Notes under the pieces: generated by a model
Database searches by the model: none
What the model was told of the DNA's origin: nothing
Seen by the model: only the letters and a program-made list of their open reading frames with translations
In this document: positions 12,114 through 24,424 of the stretch, one piece after another
How the letters are laid out: each line of letters begins with the position of its first letter
Position numbering within the stretch: position 1 is the first letter of the stretch
Source: Arenicola marina
Lineage: Eukaryota; Annelida; Polychaeta; Arenicolidae
Length of the DNA stretch: 64,000 bases
Direction: 5' to 3'
NCBI GenBank assembly: GCA_964019135.1
Contig: OZ025249.1
Coordinates: 37,213,759 to 37,277,758 of the forward strand
Translations under genes and position numbers: made by a program

Positions 12114-13835
12114 GTAACACACGTCAAATACTGTTGTGCCCGACGCTGTCTCTCGCATTACCTGGCCTGTCTCTAAGGTCACAGGGTCTAACGGCACACA
12201 TTTTGCTTAGCAGGCCTGGTGATCTCTTGCGTAGGATACCTGTTGACCCGAAAACCGGTTGATGAGGCCACATAAACCTTTGCGTACATTCACCCCCCTG
12301 CCCCACTTCTCGACCTCTTTCTGAGGTCCTTCACTGTCCTCCCATGTGTGCCCTCAGTCCTGGCCGACACCCCCACTCTAAGAACGCTGCCTCAGGCCAC
12401 ACGCAGAAAATGGGGGTTTTCCGCACTGACGTCATATCCGGCATCCCAAAACGAAGTCACATTTTTCATGTGGATTTAGCCCGCGAGGTTTAAATTATCA
12501 GATTCACGACTCACCAGTGCTCGACGTGGCGAAATTATGCAGGTTTCTTATGTAGAAAGTCCCTCGGTATAACGTTTCTTAAAGTTGTCAACAGGATGAC
12601 ATGGGCTCTTTAACTAGCGCACTTACGCTATCGCTGTCGCTATCGGCTGAGAAACATGACTACTCAAAGCAAAATATTCCGTAAATTTGTGTATTAGGCC
12701 TACCAACCTCTTCTCCATGTCAAATAAATATATTCTGCCTGAATTTAAATCCTGAAAGCCTTTGCCGGCTATCCGGAGAGAAGCAGATTTGTTCACCGGA
12801 GCAGACGTTAGTGGCAGGCTTTATATCCATGCGCGCCTGTTCGCTGTTCAGTAGGGTCGTCAATAAAAGGCGGAAAACTTCGGAAAACTTACGGCGGAGG
12901 CCAAGAAGTTTTCCACGGTATTTCGCATAATTTCACAGGTATTCCGCATTTAATCGAGGCCCGTTCAGCATTCTGTGTGATTGCGACCGCGGCTTGCTAG
13001 AACGTCCCCGCGCGATATAAATAAACCGCGTAGTTTTATGTTGCAATTGTTGTTTTACAGACTCAAAGATATAAATAATATACGCATCATAATTTTGAGA
13101 TTCTTTTAGTCTTCATTCTAAAATGTAAAAGATCTAAGATATCGCATGGAAGTATATTGCTTTAATGACCATCAATGTATTTTCTTGGTCAGACCAGGAC
13201 CAGGGGGTAAACTGATATATCTACGGCACAATTTCAAGGAAACTTTGTAATGCAACTTCGCTTTTTGCCTTTTATCTTTCGCCGTCATAATTTTGGTTCG
13301 TCTAATAAATCCATTAGGAACGCGTTTTACGTGCCGTCAGAGTCATGTGGCTAATATGCAAGTACAGGCTGCAAGTTTCCGCAACCATGTATCATATCAA
13401 AATAAGTAAATAACTATTCCCTTCACTGACGAGGAAATTTAAGTGAAAAATGTTGTTGCTGAGTTGTTTTGGTGTGATATATTAGGATTAGTGTAGGAAA
13501 AGGTCGCTGAATGTAAAAACAGAAAATGGATGTTTTCCGAGTTCTCGTGTATTGTGAGGCACATACAACAGGATCACGTCTATATGTTTTTAGATATGAG
13601 CTTTCTAGATGCCTGCGTGTCTTTTCCAGGGTGCTGGAAATATCAGCATGTGCTTCCGATCAAGAAAAAACACCCCGGCGGGACGAGGCTTTTTTCTTTT
13701 TGCACAATCAGTTCTTTTGCCAAGCGTTGATTGAAGACTTAATCTTCCCTTTCATGGCCAGGGAGCCAGCGGCGGCCCCCACCCCCCACCCCCTCAAGAC
13801 GGATTGATACCATGAATATCACACCACGGACCTTT
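12114..13835. other. Non-genic interval, no gene recognised
   Basis: There is no supported gene. A TGACGTCA palindrome lies near 12,428. Composition is mixed and unremarkable. Confidence 0.5.
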
Positions 13836-15600
13836 TCTTGTTATGTGGCAGATGCTGCGGGGAAGACGCTATTACCGCCGTGCCCTGTTTCCCCTATGAC
13901 CAGCACTGCCTCATCCCCTTCCCTCCCCTTCTCTTCCCCCCCGAGCGAGGCTCTCTCTTGTTAGCGTTTGCCGCAGATTTTATAGGCATCGTCGACTTCA
14001 TCGCGACGACAACACGCCAACCGACATCATGACCAGCAGCCGACAGATTCACCTCCACCCTCGCAGCACCACCTCACCCTCACAACTCCCCCCTCCCCAT
14101 CGCCCCCCCCCCCATCGCCCCCCCCCACCCTCGCTCGCCCCTCGTCGCATCAACTGTCGCGCATCTCCCGTTCACTCCCGGCGATCCCTTCCCATCTAGT
14201 CAACAGCCAATATATGCCCTCCATCCCCATCCGCCACTTCTCCACCCTAGCCCACTCATGCCATTCTGTCGCATCCATTCCTTTCTCCCACCCTCTTCAG
14301 CGACACCCATCCAGCCCCACCCTCTCCTCCTTAGCCACCCTCACTCCCTACCCCGACTTACGCCTTATCCCTCCTCTGTCCTCCAAACTCCTGGCCATGG
14401 TGACGGCCCCACGTGCGCGCTCGGCGTCTCTATTATCGTCACCACAGACGCCGTCATTAACTCACAGCCCGGAACCCGTCGCCCTTGTCTTCCCGGGTCC
14501 TCAAGCTGCTTTCGTCTTCCCTTCCTGTCGGCTTCCCAATCCCCTACCTAGCTACCTACCAACCTACATAGCTACCACCACACCACTCCCACCCCGACCC
14601 TCACTCCAACACACACACACACACACACACACACACCTCCCTCCCTCCCTCCCTGTCTTCCTCCTCGCCCGCTACAACCCATTCTTTTTTTGGAATCTCC
14701 GCCCCCGCCCCCCCCCACCCCAACCTACACACCGAACCCTCCCTCCATCCTTCCCCTACTACACCCCGTTCTTCCCCCCGAATCCCCACGTCCCCTTCAC
14801 CGCCTTCCCCTCCGGCCCTGCCTACCCCACGTCCCCTTCACCGCCCCCTCCTCCCCCCCCTTGGCTGCCCTATTCTGCTGGCCGTGTGCCGCACGTTGGT
14901 ACTTCCCTCTACCCGTGTCCGATGTCTCGAGGAACAAAAGCGACGCTTCCTGCGAGTCGTTTTAGACCCGGTCGCCGACCCGTTGGTAGCTGGGTAATTA
15001 GCCAACCCAACCACACTCTCAAGCGCGTCACGATCGGCTTATACGTGTGTCTGCGCCCTCGCCCCGCGGTCTTTACCCCTTGTCTGACTCACCTACCCAC
15101 TACTCGATATAGCCCATATACACATAGGTACACGTATATCCTTCGGAAGGGTCTCTCCAGATTTCTGCTACTCGAATGCATAAAGAACACCTTTTAAACG
15201 GTCGCGAGGTCGGTCGAAGACTTGTCTGCCTTCCTCTTCAAAAGGCCCCCCCCCCACTCGCCTCCACCACATCCCCCACCGCCACCTCCACCCCCAAATC
15301 TCCTCCCGCCTATACCCCACCCTCGATCGACAAGCTACCCAGACACGTCGCATGGTCGCGGGGTATATACATGGACAGAGGAAATGACGGGCGAGGGGGA
15401 GAGGGAGAAAGATGGAGACGCAACAAGATTGGCCGAGCCATAATTCTCTCATCCTTTGCCACAGGTCGTGCGTCTTCCCGTTCGTGTTGATCTACGCGCT
15501 ACGCCTCGGCATATGAGGGCGGGGGACAGTGGGGGAGGGGGGGGGGCGTTGGGCGGGAGGGTCGGGGGCGACAATTCAACAATAGGATTTTAGACGGGAG
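13836..15600. repeat. Pyrimidine-rich low-complexity block with (AC)n and poly-C
   Basis: The plus strand is dominated by C and T from about 13,900 to 15,350, with runs of C near 14,105-14,130 and 15,247, an (AC)n tract near 14,610-14,635, and a G-rich patch near 15,530-15,570. A 327-codon open frame (14,214-15,197) is Pro/Ser/His-rich only because of this base bias and matches nothing I recognise. Such strand-biased DNA can form triplex or quadruplex structures. Confidence 0.75.
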
Positions 15601-16909
15601 AGAGGAGGCGGACTACTGGAGCAGAGGGAAGCACATTACAGACTGTCAGAGGACAACGGCCATTTCACGGACCCAGCGCTCGTCCTAGTCAGTGTATAAG
15701 CCTGCGTTATATATGTTTCACCGACTGTCAAGAGCGACCTCACCATGGCAAACTAGGTCCACTGGATGGCTCTTCAGTTACCAGGGTAGTACCCCGGAGA
15801 GGCTTAAGAAAAAACCAGAAAGCCGAAACACGTACGACGAACATTACAATATGTTATTGGCTTGTAGTACGTTATGCGTCAATGATCACACGTGATTTTA
15901 CGTACCTCAATGCTGAATACCATATCCGCACGTTTCCGCTGTTGCTCCGCATGAATTCCCAATTTAAATTTCCTCGTAAACACCACCACCTCTTCCATAC
16001 TCAGTGTAGCCTTTGCTGAGCCTCCTTATATTGGCACCATAATTTTCGAATTTAAATCAAATGCACAAATACAGATTAATATCTACTCATTAATTCTCAA
16101 AAGAGACAAAAGCTTTTGAAAAAAAAGGCTATTGCTACGGATTTTTTTATCGTGTATTTAGGAACAGGATATCATAGAGCAGCCCATTTTATCCACCTAA
16201 TATATATATCAGATTAGCCTTTTATGTCACGTGTAGTTTGCCCACACCGTGTCCATGCATCGGTTTAAACTGGACACTTGAGCAACGACGTGCACAACCA
16301 TATTCCCCGCGATCAGTAACATCCTTGTACTTATTTAGGTTTATGATACACTCACCGTTTGTTACGTAATTAGGGATTATATAATTGTTCATATCGGAAA
16401 TAAATCAAGTATCATTTCTTCTTCGATGAAGGATGATATTAATGTCTGCAATATCTCCAATTGAATGGCGTAGTACAGCATACACCGTGTTTCTCGTGAC
16501 AGGTATGAGCTAATCTAGATTAAAAACACTCATGATTGAGTTTCATTTGTGCAACTAGATTGCAAATAATCATTCTTATTTATAAGCGTTAAAAATGATA
16601 TGTGCTTCAAGTTGATATAGGATTAGCTTCAGGGCTGTCACTGGAAGGAACTCGCCTTGTCCAAATAATAACGCAAAAACTACAAATCAAACTTCTACGA
16701 GGCCATATTTTGTAATCAGTAGCAAGCAGGGGTTATTCCTAATACTCCACTGGCTATTCCCCCGGGTCTTTCTGTAACCATGCCAGCGATATGACTATCG
16801 TAGTTTTTATGTATCACTAACCCCCCACCATCCCCATCTCGTTTCTTAGTTACATCCAACCTGGAGCTTTTTGCATCAGGTATTTGGTATTATGTAAAGC
16901 CATGTGCGT
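15601..16909. other. Non-genic interval, no gene recognised
   Basis: Mixed to AT-rich sequence. I see no domain, RNA gene or repeat that I can name. Confidence 0.5.
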
Positions 16910-17125
16910 GCTTACTCCCCGTAGTAAAACGTTTTAGAGAACTCCATAGAATGTCTATAGACAAATCTATAGAGATATGATTTTCTATAGAACGTTTGTA
17001 CATAATTCTATAGAACAATTATTTTCTATAGAAAGTAAACATATTTCTATAGAAAACATTATTTCTATAGAAGATGTAGAGACACTTCTATAGAGCAATT
17101 GGTTGCTATGGAACGTATATAGAGA
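16910..17125. repeat. TTCTATAGAA palindrome-cluster repeat, copy 1
   Basis: Eight or more short near-palindromes (TTCTATAGAA, TCTATAGA) lie 15-30 bp apart. The left end (CCGTAGTAAAACGTTTTAGAG) reappears inverted at the right end of 29,020-29,215, and the order of the intervening blocks is also inverted there, so the two are copies of one dispersed repeat in opposite orientations. No coding potential. Confidence 0.75.
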
Positions 17126-17289
17126 TAATATTTCGACAGAGCCATTGTTTTTCTCTCGTGGCCGGTTATGATCAGGTACATTTGCAGGTGTGTAGGAGTA
17201 CTCTTTATGTGAAAGGATGCATGACGGTAATTCTCTCTTCCTAGATTTATTACGCGATTCATGGCATAAGGTTTATCAGACATCATTAC

Positions 17290-17470
17290 ACCCCGTAGGT
17301 AAATATCTTACAGAATTTCACTAAAAACAATTCTAAAGGTTTCTATCGATTTTTCTATGGAAATTCTAAACGTTTTACTGTAGAGTTTTTATGGAATTTC
17401 TATAGAGTTTTCATAGAATTTCTGTGGAGTTTCCATAGTCTCTATCGAGTTTAAATAGTTTCCATACCGG
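17290..17470. repeat. TCTATGGAA-type repeat block, plus orientation
   Basis: Contains TTCTAAAGGTTTCTATCGAT followed by short degenerate TTTCCATAGAG-like units. The same block occurs inverted at about 18,420-18,490 and in plus orientation at about 27,990-28,030, so it is part of the dispersed family described at 17,940-18,500. Confidence 0.7.
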
Positions 17471-17939
17471 CCCTAAAACTGACGGCAGGCACAACAACGA
17501 GCTCTGCATATAACACACGTAGGCTACGTTCTCTGCGACAAGCGAACGAGTAGTTTGACGAATTCTGGAATATATGGTGTAAGAAGACTCCTGCAAGCAA
17601 TATATATGGAGGGAAACCGACTGCACGGCACTATATAATGTGATATTCGCATATTAAAAACTTCGCATTTAAGTAACTTTGGAAGCCTTGCCGGCATATT
17701 GACTTTCGCACCGGTTACATGCTGCGAAGTCAGAGTAGCGGCGGAGCCAATCCTTTGGACAATAACATCATGAGCATGAGATGTGAAGGGTCTGCCCAAC
17801 AACCGTGCCTGTTCAGCCGAGACAGAGCTGGGCCTGTAAGTTCGAAACGCCAGGGGCAAATTATTTCGCACTAGAATAAGACATTAGCATGGAGCGGGGC
17901 GAAATATTTGGCCCCCGCCGTTTAAACTTACGGGCCCTG

Positions 17940-18500
17940 ATGTTAGACTCACTCAGGGCGATCTTGAAGTCTGTACCATGCACTGCCGCGACGTGCGCTT
18001 TCTTGGGAAACTCTATGGAAATTCTATGAAATGTTTGTGGCTTAGGCCGCGTTTGCACATGAAGGCCAAATCCTTCATGAAGGCTAAATCGGGGCAAGGA
18101 ACCTTCGGGACGATGAAGGATGAAAGGATAAAACATGCCCCAGATTATGTGCCCGAGCCCGGATTCGAACCCAGGACCTATTGATCTGCGGTCGGGTGCG
18201 CTAAACACTACAATAGGGAGGCCCCCCGGAAGCTCTATGGAAACTCTATGGAAACTCTATGGAAACTCTATGGAAACTCTATGGAAATTCTATGGAAACT
18301 TTATGGAAACTCTATGGAAATTCTATGGAAGTTATATGGAAAGTCTATAGAAACGCTATGGACATTCTATGGAAACTATGGAAACTCTATGAAAGTTCGA
18401 TGGAAACTCTATGGAAAAACGTTTAGAATTTCCAAAGAAAAATCGATAGAAACCTTTAGAATTGTTTTAATAGAATTTCTATAAGATATTTTCGTACTGG
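17940..18500 (-). repeat. Dispersed repeat with internal 11-12-bp TCTATGGAAAC minisatellite
   Basis: The unit runs from a unique end containing CCATGCACTGCCGCGACGTG (about 17,978) through many tandem CTCTATGGAAA copies (18,000-18,040 and 18,232-18,420) to TCGATAGAAACCTTTAGAA (about 18,445). The same order appears reverse-complemented at 27,960-28,245. A tRNA-derived SINE (18,048-18,222) splits the minisatellite. The unusual open frames here (MET-LWK-LYG type) are products of the repeat. Confidence 0.75.
18048..18222 (-). mobile_element. tRNA-derived SINE, minus strand
   Basis: On the minus strand the element starts near 18,222 with a tRNA-like head. There is an A-box-like TAGTGTTTAGCGC at about 18,199-18,211 and a strong B box, GGGTTCGAATCC, around 18,160-18,172. 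The tRNA-unrelated body follows to about 18,048, with CATCCTTCATCG and CCTTCATGAAGG direct or inverted motifs. Sequence on both sides is the TCTATGGAA repeat, so the SINE appears inserted into it. No clear target-site duplication was found, and no anticodon stem of a functional tRNA is claimed. Confidence 0.6.
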
Positions 18501-18601
18501 TCACTACATACGTAATCCCTGAGAGGTGGCTTGCCTCATTGACGTAGTCGAGTATTATAACGTGAGCATGTCTCGTGGCTAACGTCAGCCGGTCTCGGCC
18601 A

Positions 18602-18631
18602 TGACGTCATCCTGTCGCGATGATGACGTCA
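18602..18631. promoter_or_regulatory. Two palindromic CRE-type sites
   Basis: TGACGTCA occurs at 18,602-18,609 and again at 18,624-18,631, 22 bp apart, which is about two helical turns. The motif is the full cAMP-response element bound by CREB/ATF factors. No gene start is visible next to it, so function is uncertain. Confidence 0.3.
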
Positions 18632-18984
18632 CCCGACGACACCGTCATTGATAAACGGCTCTTGAAGAAAAATTAATTCAGGTTCATGTTGGCGCTCTAA
18701 ACCTTCCATTTATAATATCATCCTCACAATTTCGGTCTAGGGGTTTTATGACTTATACACATATAGCCCTCCAACTATATATTCTATCAATCGATGTCGT
18801 GGGTATAATCATTGTTCAATAGATTCTGAACCGCCTTCCGTGGCCCAATCCGCCTGTATTCGGAGAGACGAAAGTCAGAAAAAAGGCCCGCCATTCGTGT
18901 TCCTCGGCCTGGCCGCTCGCCGAGGTCGCTAATCTAGCCCTGAGTGGTGGCGCTCCCCAAATCTAAGCGGCACGTGTCCCGCCA

Positions 18985-19445
18985 TGTGCCAGGTCCTCCC
19001 CTGTGCGCCTCCCCCCCCCCCGCGCCCTTCTCTCTGCGTCTGCCCCCCACCCCCTCGATCTGCCCCTGCCCCCCCCCCCTTGCTTCCCTCCCTTTGGTTC
19101 CTGCCCACCCCGTCCCCCTCCCTCTGCGCTTGCTCCCGCCGCCTTCTCTCTGCGCCGGCCCCCTATCCCTTCCATCCCCTCATGCCCCCCCTCTACTCCC
19201 CACCCACCCTCTGCTGGCCCCCTCGCTCCCTTCTCTCTGCACCCCCCCCCCCCCGACCCCGTCACATACCCTCGCCGTTCTCGGTCCGCATAGTTGTGGA
19301 AAAGACACGTCCGTGAGATCCCGAGTCTGGTCGCTCTTAAGTACCAACAACTCGTTCAAATGTCAGCTGGACGGGGGGAGTGGGGCGGGGGGAGGGGGAC
19401 TTGATTCGCTCGTCGCCGCACCCCACCCCCCTCTCTTTCGTTTCC
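18985..19445. repeat. Pyrimidine-rich low-complexity block
   Basis: The plus strand is nearly all C/T, with degenerate CCTTCTCTCTGCGCC units and C-runs (about 19,008-19,022, 19,240-19,255), ending in a short G-rich stretch at 19,372-19,400. Open frames here are Pro/Ser-rich artefacts in all three frames. Confidence 0.75.
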
Positions 19446-20035
19446 TGCCGACATGTAATCTTAGAAACCAGTCGTGTTAATTTTTTTTATTTCTCATAAT
19501 GACGCCACGTTGTTACTGCGAAATATTTTTTTCAGAAAATACTTCATTCACCCATCGGTGATGATGCGGAGTTGGTAGATAACAAGGCAGAGTGACAGAG
19601 GGTTTTTTAGTTTTGTTTCATACTAGTCGCTTTGATATACATTCTGTTAAAACGAAGCATTGCAAGTTGCTGCTATCAGTACGTTGGCTGAATACAGATT
19701 GTCATAAAAACCGCCATCGTCGACAGGGAAAAAAGTCCGGCTGACGAGACTAAGCGAATCTCCACTACTGGTTCGACATGATGCAAGAACTGTCATGTGC
19801 CCGAAGCCATATCCCGTGATGGGCCGTAATGCCTGATGCCGAATTAGGGACTGACCGATATTCATGGATCACCTAAATTTTGGCCCCAGATTCCAAGCAC
19901 GATATCATTGCCATAACGGCGGCCATTCATCGTGTTTTGTACTTGTCGGCATCAAAGTGAAGGGGTCCGGTAACAATAGAGACGGGTCACTTAACAGGTG
20001 CAACCCGATACCCGGGTGGGGGGACGAAAGATGAA
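19446..20035. other. Non-genic interval, no gene recognised
   Basis: No recognisable gene, RNA or repeat in this mixed-composition stretch. Confidence 0.45.
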
Positions 20036-20470
20036 TTTAAGTTATGGAAAATCGATGAATAAAAAAGGCGAACACAATACAGAGGGAGGATGGGAGATCG
20101 AGAGGGTCGGAGCGAGCTGAGGCTCGAGAGAGACCCAGCCGGAGCGAGAGAAGGGGAGACACATAGTGGGCACGAGGCTGGAAAGCTGAAGGGACAAAAG
20201 GGGGTGTAGGGGAGAATGAGAGCGGGAGGAAGCGGCACCGTGCGAGACAGAGGGGTGAGAAAAAAAAAGAAGGGAAGAAGAATAAGACAGGAGGAGAAAT
20301 GGAGAGGCAAAAATGAGAGGACAAAGGTGAAAGCAACAGGAGAGGAACAGACTGGATCAGAGAAGAGGGGACAAAGGGAACACAGATGCGTGCCATGGAG
20401 AGCAGGCGGAAATGAGGCACTATCATTAATGGGTGGGGGCGAGGGGTAGGGTGGTGTGGGGTGGGGGGTG
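20036..20470. repeat. Purine-rich low-complexity block
   Basis: The plus strand is mostly G/A (AGAGAGACC, GGAGAAATGGAGAGG and similar) from about 20,075 to 20,470. This is the opposite strand bias to 18,985-19,445. The 168-codon minus-strand frame is Pro/Ser/Leu-rich and has no recognisable domain. Confidence 0.7.
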
Positions 20471-20679
20471 ATCATGGCGGTGAGGGAACACAATCCACAG
20501 AAGCTGATATATGCCTGTGATTAATGCTCAATTCCCTGATGGCCCCGCCCACCACTGTTTCCAGGGACGTTGGGTTATCACCCCGTTGCGTCATCATACA
20601 TGGCAACAGGGTCAATCTGATTCCTTCAGACACGTCGCTTTAATGAGTCCTGACCAATGATTTAATGATTGAATTATTG

Positions 20680-21040
20680 AATGGGCGTTCAAAGTCGTGT
20701 TCCGTTGCTATGCCATTGCTATGCGTGCGTTCAAAGTCGTGTTCCAGTGCTGTTACATTGCTATGTGGGCGTTCAAATCGTGTTCCAGTGCTATTACATT
20801 ACTCTGTGTGTATTCAAACTCGTTTTCCGTTGCTACGACGTTGCGATGTCTTCGTTAAAAGTCGTGTTCCCTTGCTATGACATTTCTATGTGTGCATTCA
20901 AATCGTGTTCCGTTGCTATGACTTCGCTATGTGTGTATTCAAACTCGTGTTCCGTTGCTATGACATTGCTATGTGTTCGTTCAAAGTCGTGTTCCAGTGC
21001 TATTACATAACCATAACCATAACCATAACCATTAGATAAC
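20680..21040. repeat. 42-bp degenerate minisatellite ending in (ATAACC)n
   Basis: About eight degenerate copies of GCGTTCAAAGTCGTGTTCCG plus TTGCTATGACATTGCTATGTG, followed at 21,005-21,032 by four ATAACC units. The units vary in length by 1-3 bp, which breaks reading frame. Confidence 0.85.
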
Positions 21041-21974
21041 CATCAATTCATGTTCATGGGTCACTCAAGCAAACCAATGACGACTTATCGGCAGACGACA
21101 CGAGGCGAGTGTTTCGAAGTGATATATATCCCCCCCACCCCTCTCCCCGCCTTTTCCAAATCCCAACGGTGGGAGAAGGGTTATTGTGGAGGACCAGGGG
21201 CTTCGTGCCCTGTGCCACCCACCCCCATCCCCCCACCCCCTTTTTCAGGCGTGATGGCCCGTTTTTACGGCCAATTGATTGTAATTTAGGTCTGGACCCC
21301 GTCACTCGGCTTATGTTGATCATGACATTCCTCCGGTAAGTGGTTGTGAACATCTCGCCATCTATTGGCCCAGGGTGGGACCTCACCCCCCCCCCCTTCC
21401 ACCTCCCCACACACACACACGCACCCGGCTCCCGGTGCATGAAGACATTTGTGGAAGCTCCCCCTCTAACCAGCCATCGTATATCTCTCATATCTTTTTA
21501 AGTAGCTATACTGTCAAATATCAGCCCTAATTAGGGAAGCTTTAGTGTTTTTTGTAATCATAATATTACCCGCAAGTAAAAATATCTTCATATGGGCACC
21601 GGATGAGCAATTCGGAAATGTTAGTCTCAGTCTCATTTTTGCAAAGGTAGAAGTTCCATTAGCTACATGAGTTGCCCTTTGTGTCGTCAGTCATGGGGTG
21701 GATCAGCTGGCGGGGTTGACATTCCCCCCTGAGTGCGATGTACCCAGGCAATGAGAGCCATCGACAGCAACCCTATGTGTGACACCGGCACCTAGGGTTG
21801 AGGAGAAATGGTCGCTTATTACAGCGTTTGAGACTTCCCGGATAATATATATTGCGGAGAGTAATTCATGTAGGCCTACATGTACATGCAACGCGAACGG
21901 GAGAGACACCCATGGTCATGTAGAGTATCTCCGTGTTCCGGAGACATCAAGGTAGGATCCTGGTGAGAAATACA
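21041..21974. other. Non-genic interval, no gene recognised
   Basis: Contains C-rich patches near 21,127, 21,222 and 21,388 and a short (CA)n near 21,410. I see no gene. Confidence 0.45.
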
Positions 21975-22232
21975 CCTCCGTACTTGCTGATTCACATTTC
22001 CACAAAATGATTTTTAAAGGTCTTTCTCACCGCCAAGCGCCATCCAGTTTTTATCAACGTCGCTTCCGGTCTAGACGGCGGGGTCAGCGCGTCGTTCAGT
22101 CATACGGAATAAATTCATCGAACAGTTACGGAACAGCAGCATGCGCATTAGATGACAATCGGCAACTCGATAAATTTATTCCGTAAACTTATATATTTTG
22201 TGGAAATGTGACATTAATAGGCAAGTACGGAA
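21975..22232. mobile_element. MITE-like element with about 36-bp terminal inverted repeats
   Basis: The left end reads CCTCCGTACTTGC, then CACATTTCCACAAAAT. The right end (about 22,190-22,232) reads ATTTTGTGGAAATGTGACAT, then GCAAGTACGGAAGG, the inverse complement of the left with a few insertions. The 180-bp interior has no coding potential. I could not settle the target-site duplication. The size and structure fit a non-autonomous DNA transposon. Confidence 0.6.
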
Positions 22233-24409
22233 GGGTATTACTCGCCGTGGTCCTAACTATGTGCCTCAGGAAGACGGTGACGTATTTTAGCTAAGCCCCG
22301 TTGCAAAATGTATAAACAGGGTCGATCTAAAGACAGTGTTTTCGTGCTCACCAGCCGGTAAGGGGCTTCTCTCATGGGTGAGAACGACGGCGGAGGCAAG
22401 ACCATTCATGTATACCTACGAGAGAGTGAAACAAAGGCCATGCCATTGCAGGGAACTGCCTCTCATCGCTGTACGCCCTCTCTCCCTCTCACCCTATCAC
22501 ACTCTCTCGCATTTAACCTTACACCCTTTCACTCTCTGACCCTCTTATCCTTTGCCCCTCTCACCCTCTCACCCTGATACCCCGAGCGACTGCCCCACAT
22601 ATGGGTTGTGCACTCTTGCTCAGTCAACAGTTCGACGCTCTCTGAGCTCACAAGGACTATTTTCTATCAATGAAAGGTTAGAGCATGCCTTAAGCTTGAG
22701 AGTTACCATGCCATGTCGGAACCGTGGGTCAGCTAGTTCATCTCCAACCTGATAGCCAATTAACTTTAAACTTGTTGCGGGATATATACCTGGTATCTTC
22801 TTCCAAACTTCAACATCCGAGAAGTAATATCATATTTGACTCTTGCTTCTGAACCCTTGGCAGACCGTTGCTTCCGCAAGGCAGCAACGCCATGTTTAAT
22901 TGCGATGTTTAATTAAATAGTAATTTAATTCAATCGTAGGGATTGTCCAAACGTTTCGTGTGACATGTCAGGTGAGCGCGCATCTTGAAGAGCACTGTTC
23001 ACATGTGTCTTGCATAAGGCATCAAAACCTATGTCGTTGATTATTCGAACATAACAGGTATAGGAAGTAGGTGCAAAAAGTCTCCTTCCTTTCTTTGTTC
23101 GGATAGCAGGGAATCGCGTTCGTCCTCTTCCGAATGATCTTGCCCAGACAAATATTACAGATATAAATGTGAAGAAAAACAAAGGGATAGAGAGGACGGG
23201 GGAGAGAGAGAGAGAGAGAGAGAGAAAAAAAAACAAGTTGCAAAGAGTGGGGGAGAGGGATGAGCTGATGAGGCTGGTTGGCACTGGTACTTGAAACGAA
23301 GACAGTCGTTAGGGTTAAAAGAAAGAAACCATGAGAAAAATATAAACTAAATGTCATCGTTCGTAATTAACACATAGCAGGTTGACAGTTTAACGGTCGT
23401 ATTAACACTGTGTTCCGCACAACAGCAGAACCTTCTCCGATAGGCAGTGACGCGGTAAACGGTATTTATGTCAGCGCCCAGCGAGAAAATAACGCATTGT
23501 GGGGGGTAATTGTTCTATTGCGAGCGTATCCGCATTTATTGAGTATTGAGGTGCTTGTACTGTTACAAAAACTTATATACAGTAACTACTATAATGTTAA
23601 CATAACAATAGCGCGGAAGTTTATTCAGATTTATTTAATTGGACCGAGAGAAAGTTGTAACAGCCCGGAAATGTCCATAATTGTCTGCCCGATGCCCCGT
23701 CGAGAGGAGGACATATGGTGAAACTGAAGGGTTCCTCAATAGTACATGGAATTGCGGTGTGGCACCAGAAAATCATCGACCCTGACGCATGCGCCATTGA
23801 TGCAGCATACTCTAGCTATATATACTACTTATACAGACTCACAATATATATGCCCCCTAAGCACTTTCCCAGTGGAGAGAGGTCGTTTCTCATGTAACTG
23901 CCAACATAACAGTTGACCTCAACGGTTTGGGGTTGTTTACGATTGTTTTGGTTGATTTTCCGTCGTCGATGCGGCTTTTGAAAAATAAATGCTTTTCGTT
24001 ATCGCATAGCAAAGGAGTTACGCGAAAGACACATTTTAAAATATCAGGGGTGTCAGAGTTTAAAACGCATCAGGCCTTTGACCTCGATTTTTGCCACAAA
24101 ACAAATGTAATTCATAAACAACTTCAATGGCTTCAAATTCAAATTCATCGATTTAATTTGTCGGATACGGGAACAGTATCGCATGGAACGACAGGAATAA
24201 TTTTGTGCAAAATATATGTTCGCGTAGTCTGATGCCGGAAAGGTTCTCATTTGTAATTTTGCGATTTTCCTTATTATATCGTTTTACATTTATATCGTAT
24301 GTGAGGAGCTGGGTGTGGGATTAAATTACTCCATCATCACATTAACTTAATTATATGCCTTATATAACAAGATGTCACCGATACTCACCTAGTTATTTCA
24401 CATGATGCT
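22233..24409. other. Non-genic interval, no gene recognised
   Basis: Includes a CTCTCACCC-rich pyrimidine tract at about 22,480-22,585 and an (AG)n tract near 23,205-23,225. The short open frames (about 100 codons at 23,410 and 23,927) carry no domain I recognise. Confidence 0.45.
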
Positions 24410-24424
24410 CACACTGATATATAG

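Noticed and set aside
14214-15197. 327-codon Pro/Ser/His-rich open frame
   Set aside because: Its composition follows the pyrimidine bias of the strand. Overlapping frames are equally open and no domain is visible.
18150-18222. A functional tRNA gene on the minus strand
   Set aside because: A and B boxes are present but the acceptor and anticodon stems do not fold convincingly, and a SINE body follows directly.
21005-21032. (ATAACC)n as an interstitial telomere repeat
   Set aside because: Only four units, and ATAACC/GGTTAT is not the usual animal telomere repeat TTAGGG.
23410-24232. Open frames of about 100 codons that might hold the missing TM1 exon of receptor gene 1
   Set aside because: Their translations show neither the G-N-x-x-V motif of TM1 nor the N-L-A-x-x-D motif of TM2, and no matching phase-1 donor was found.
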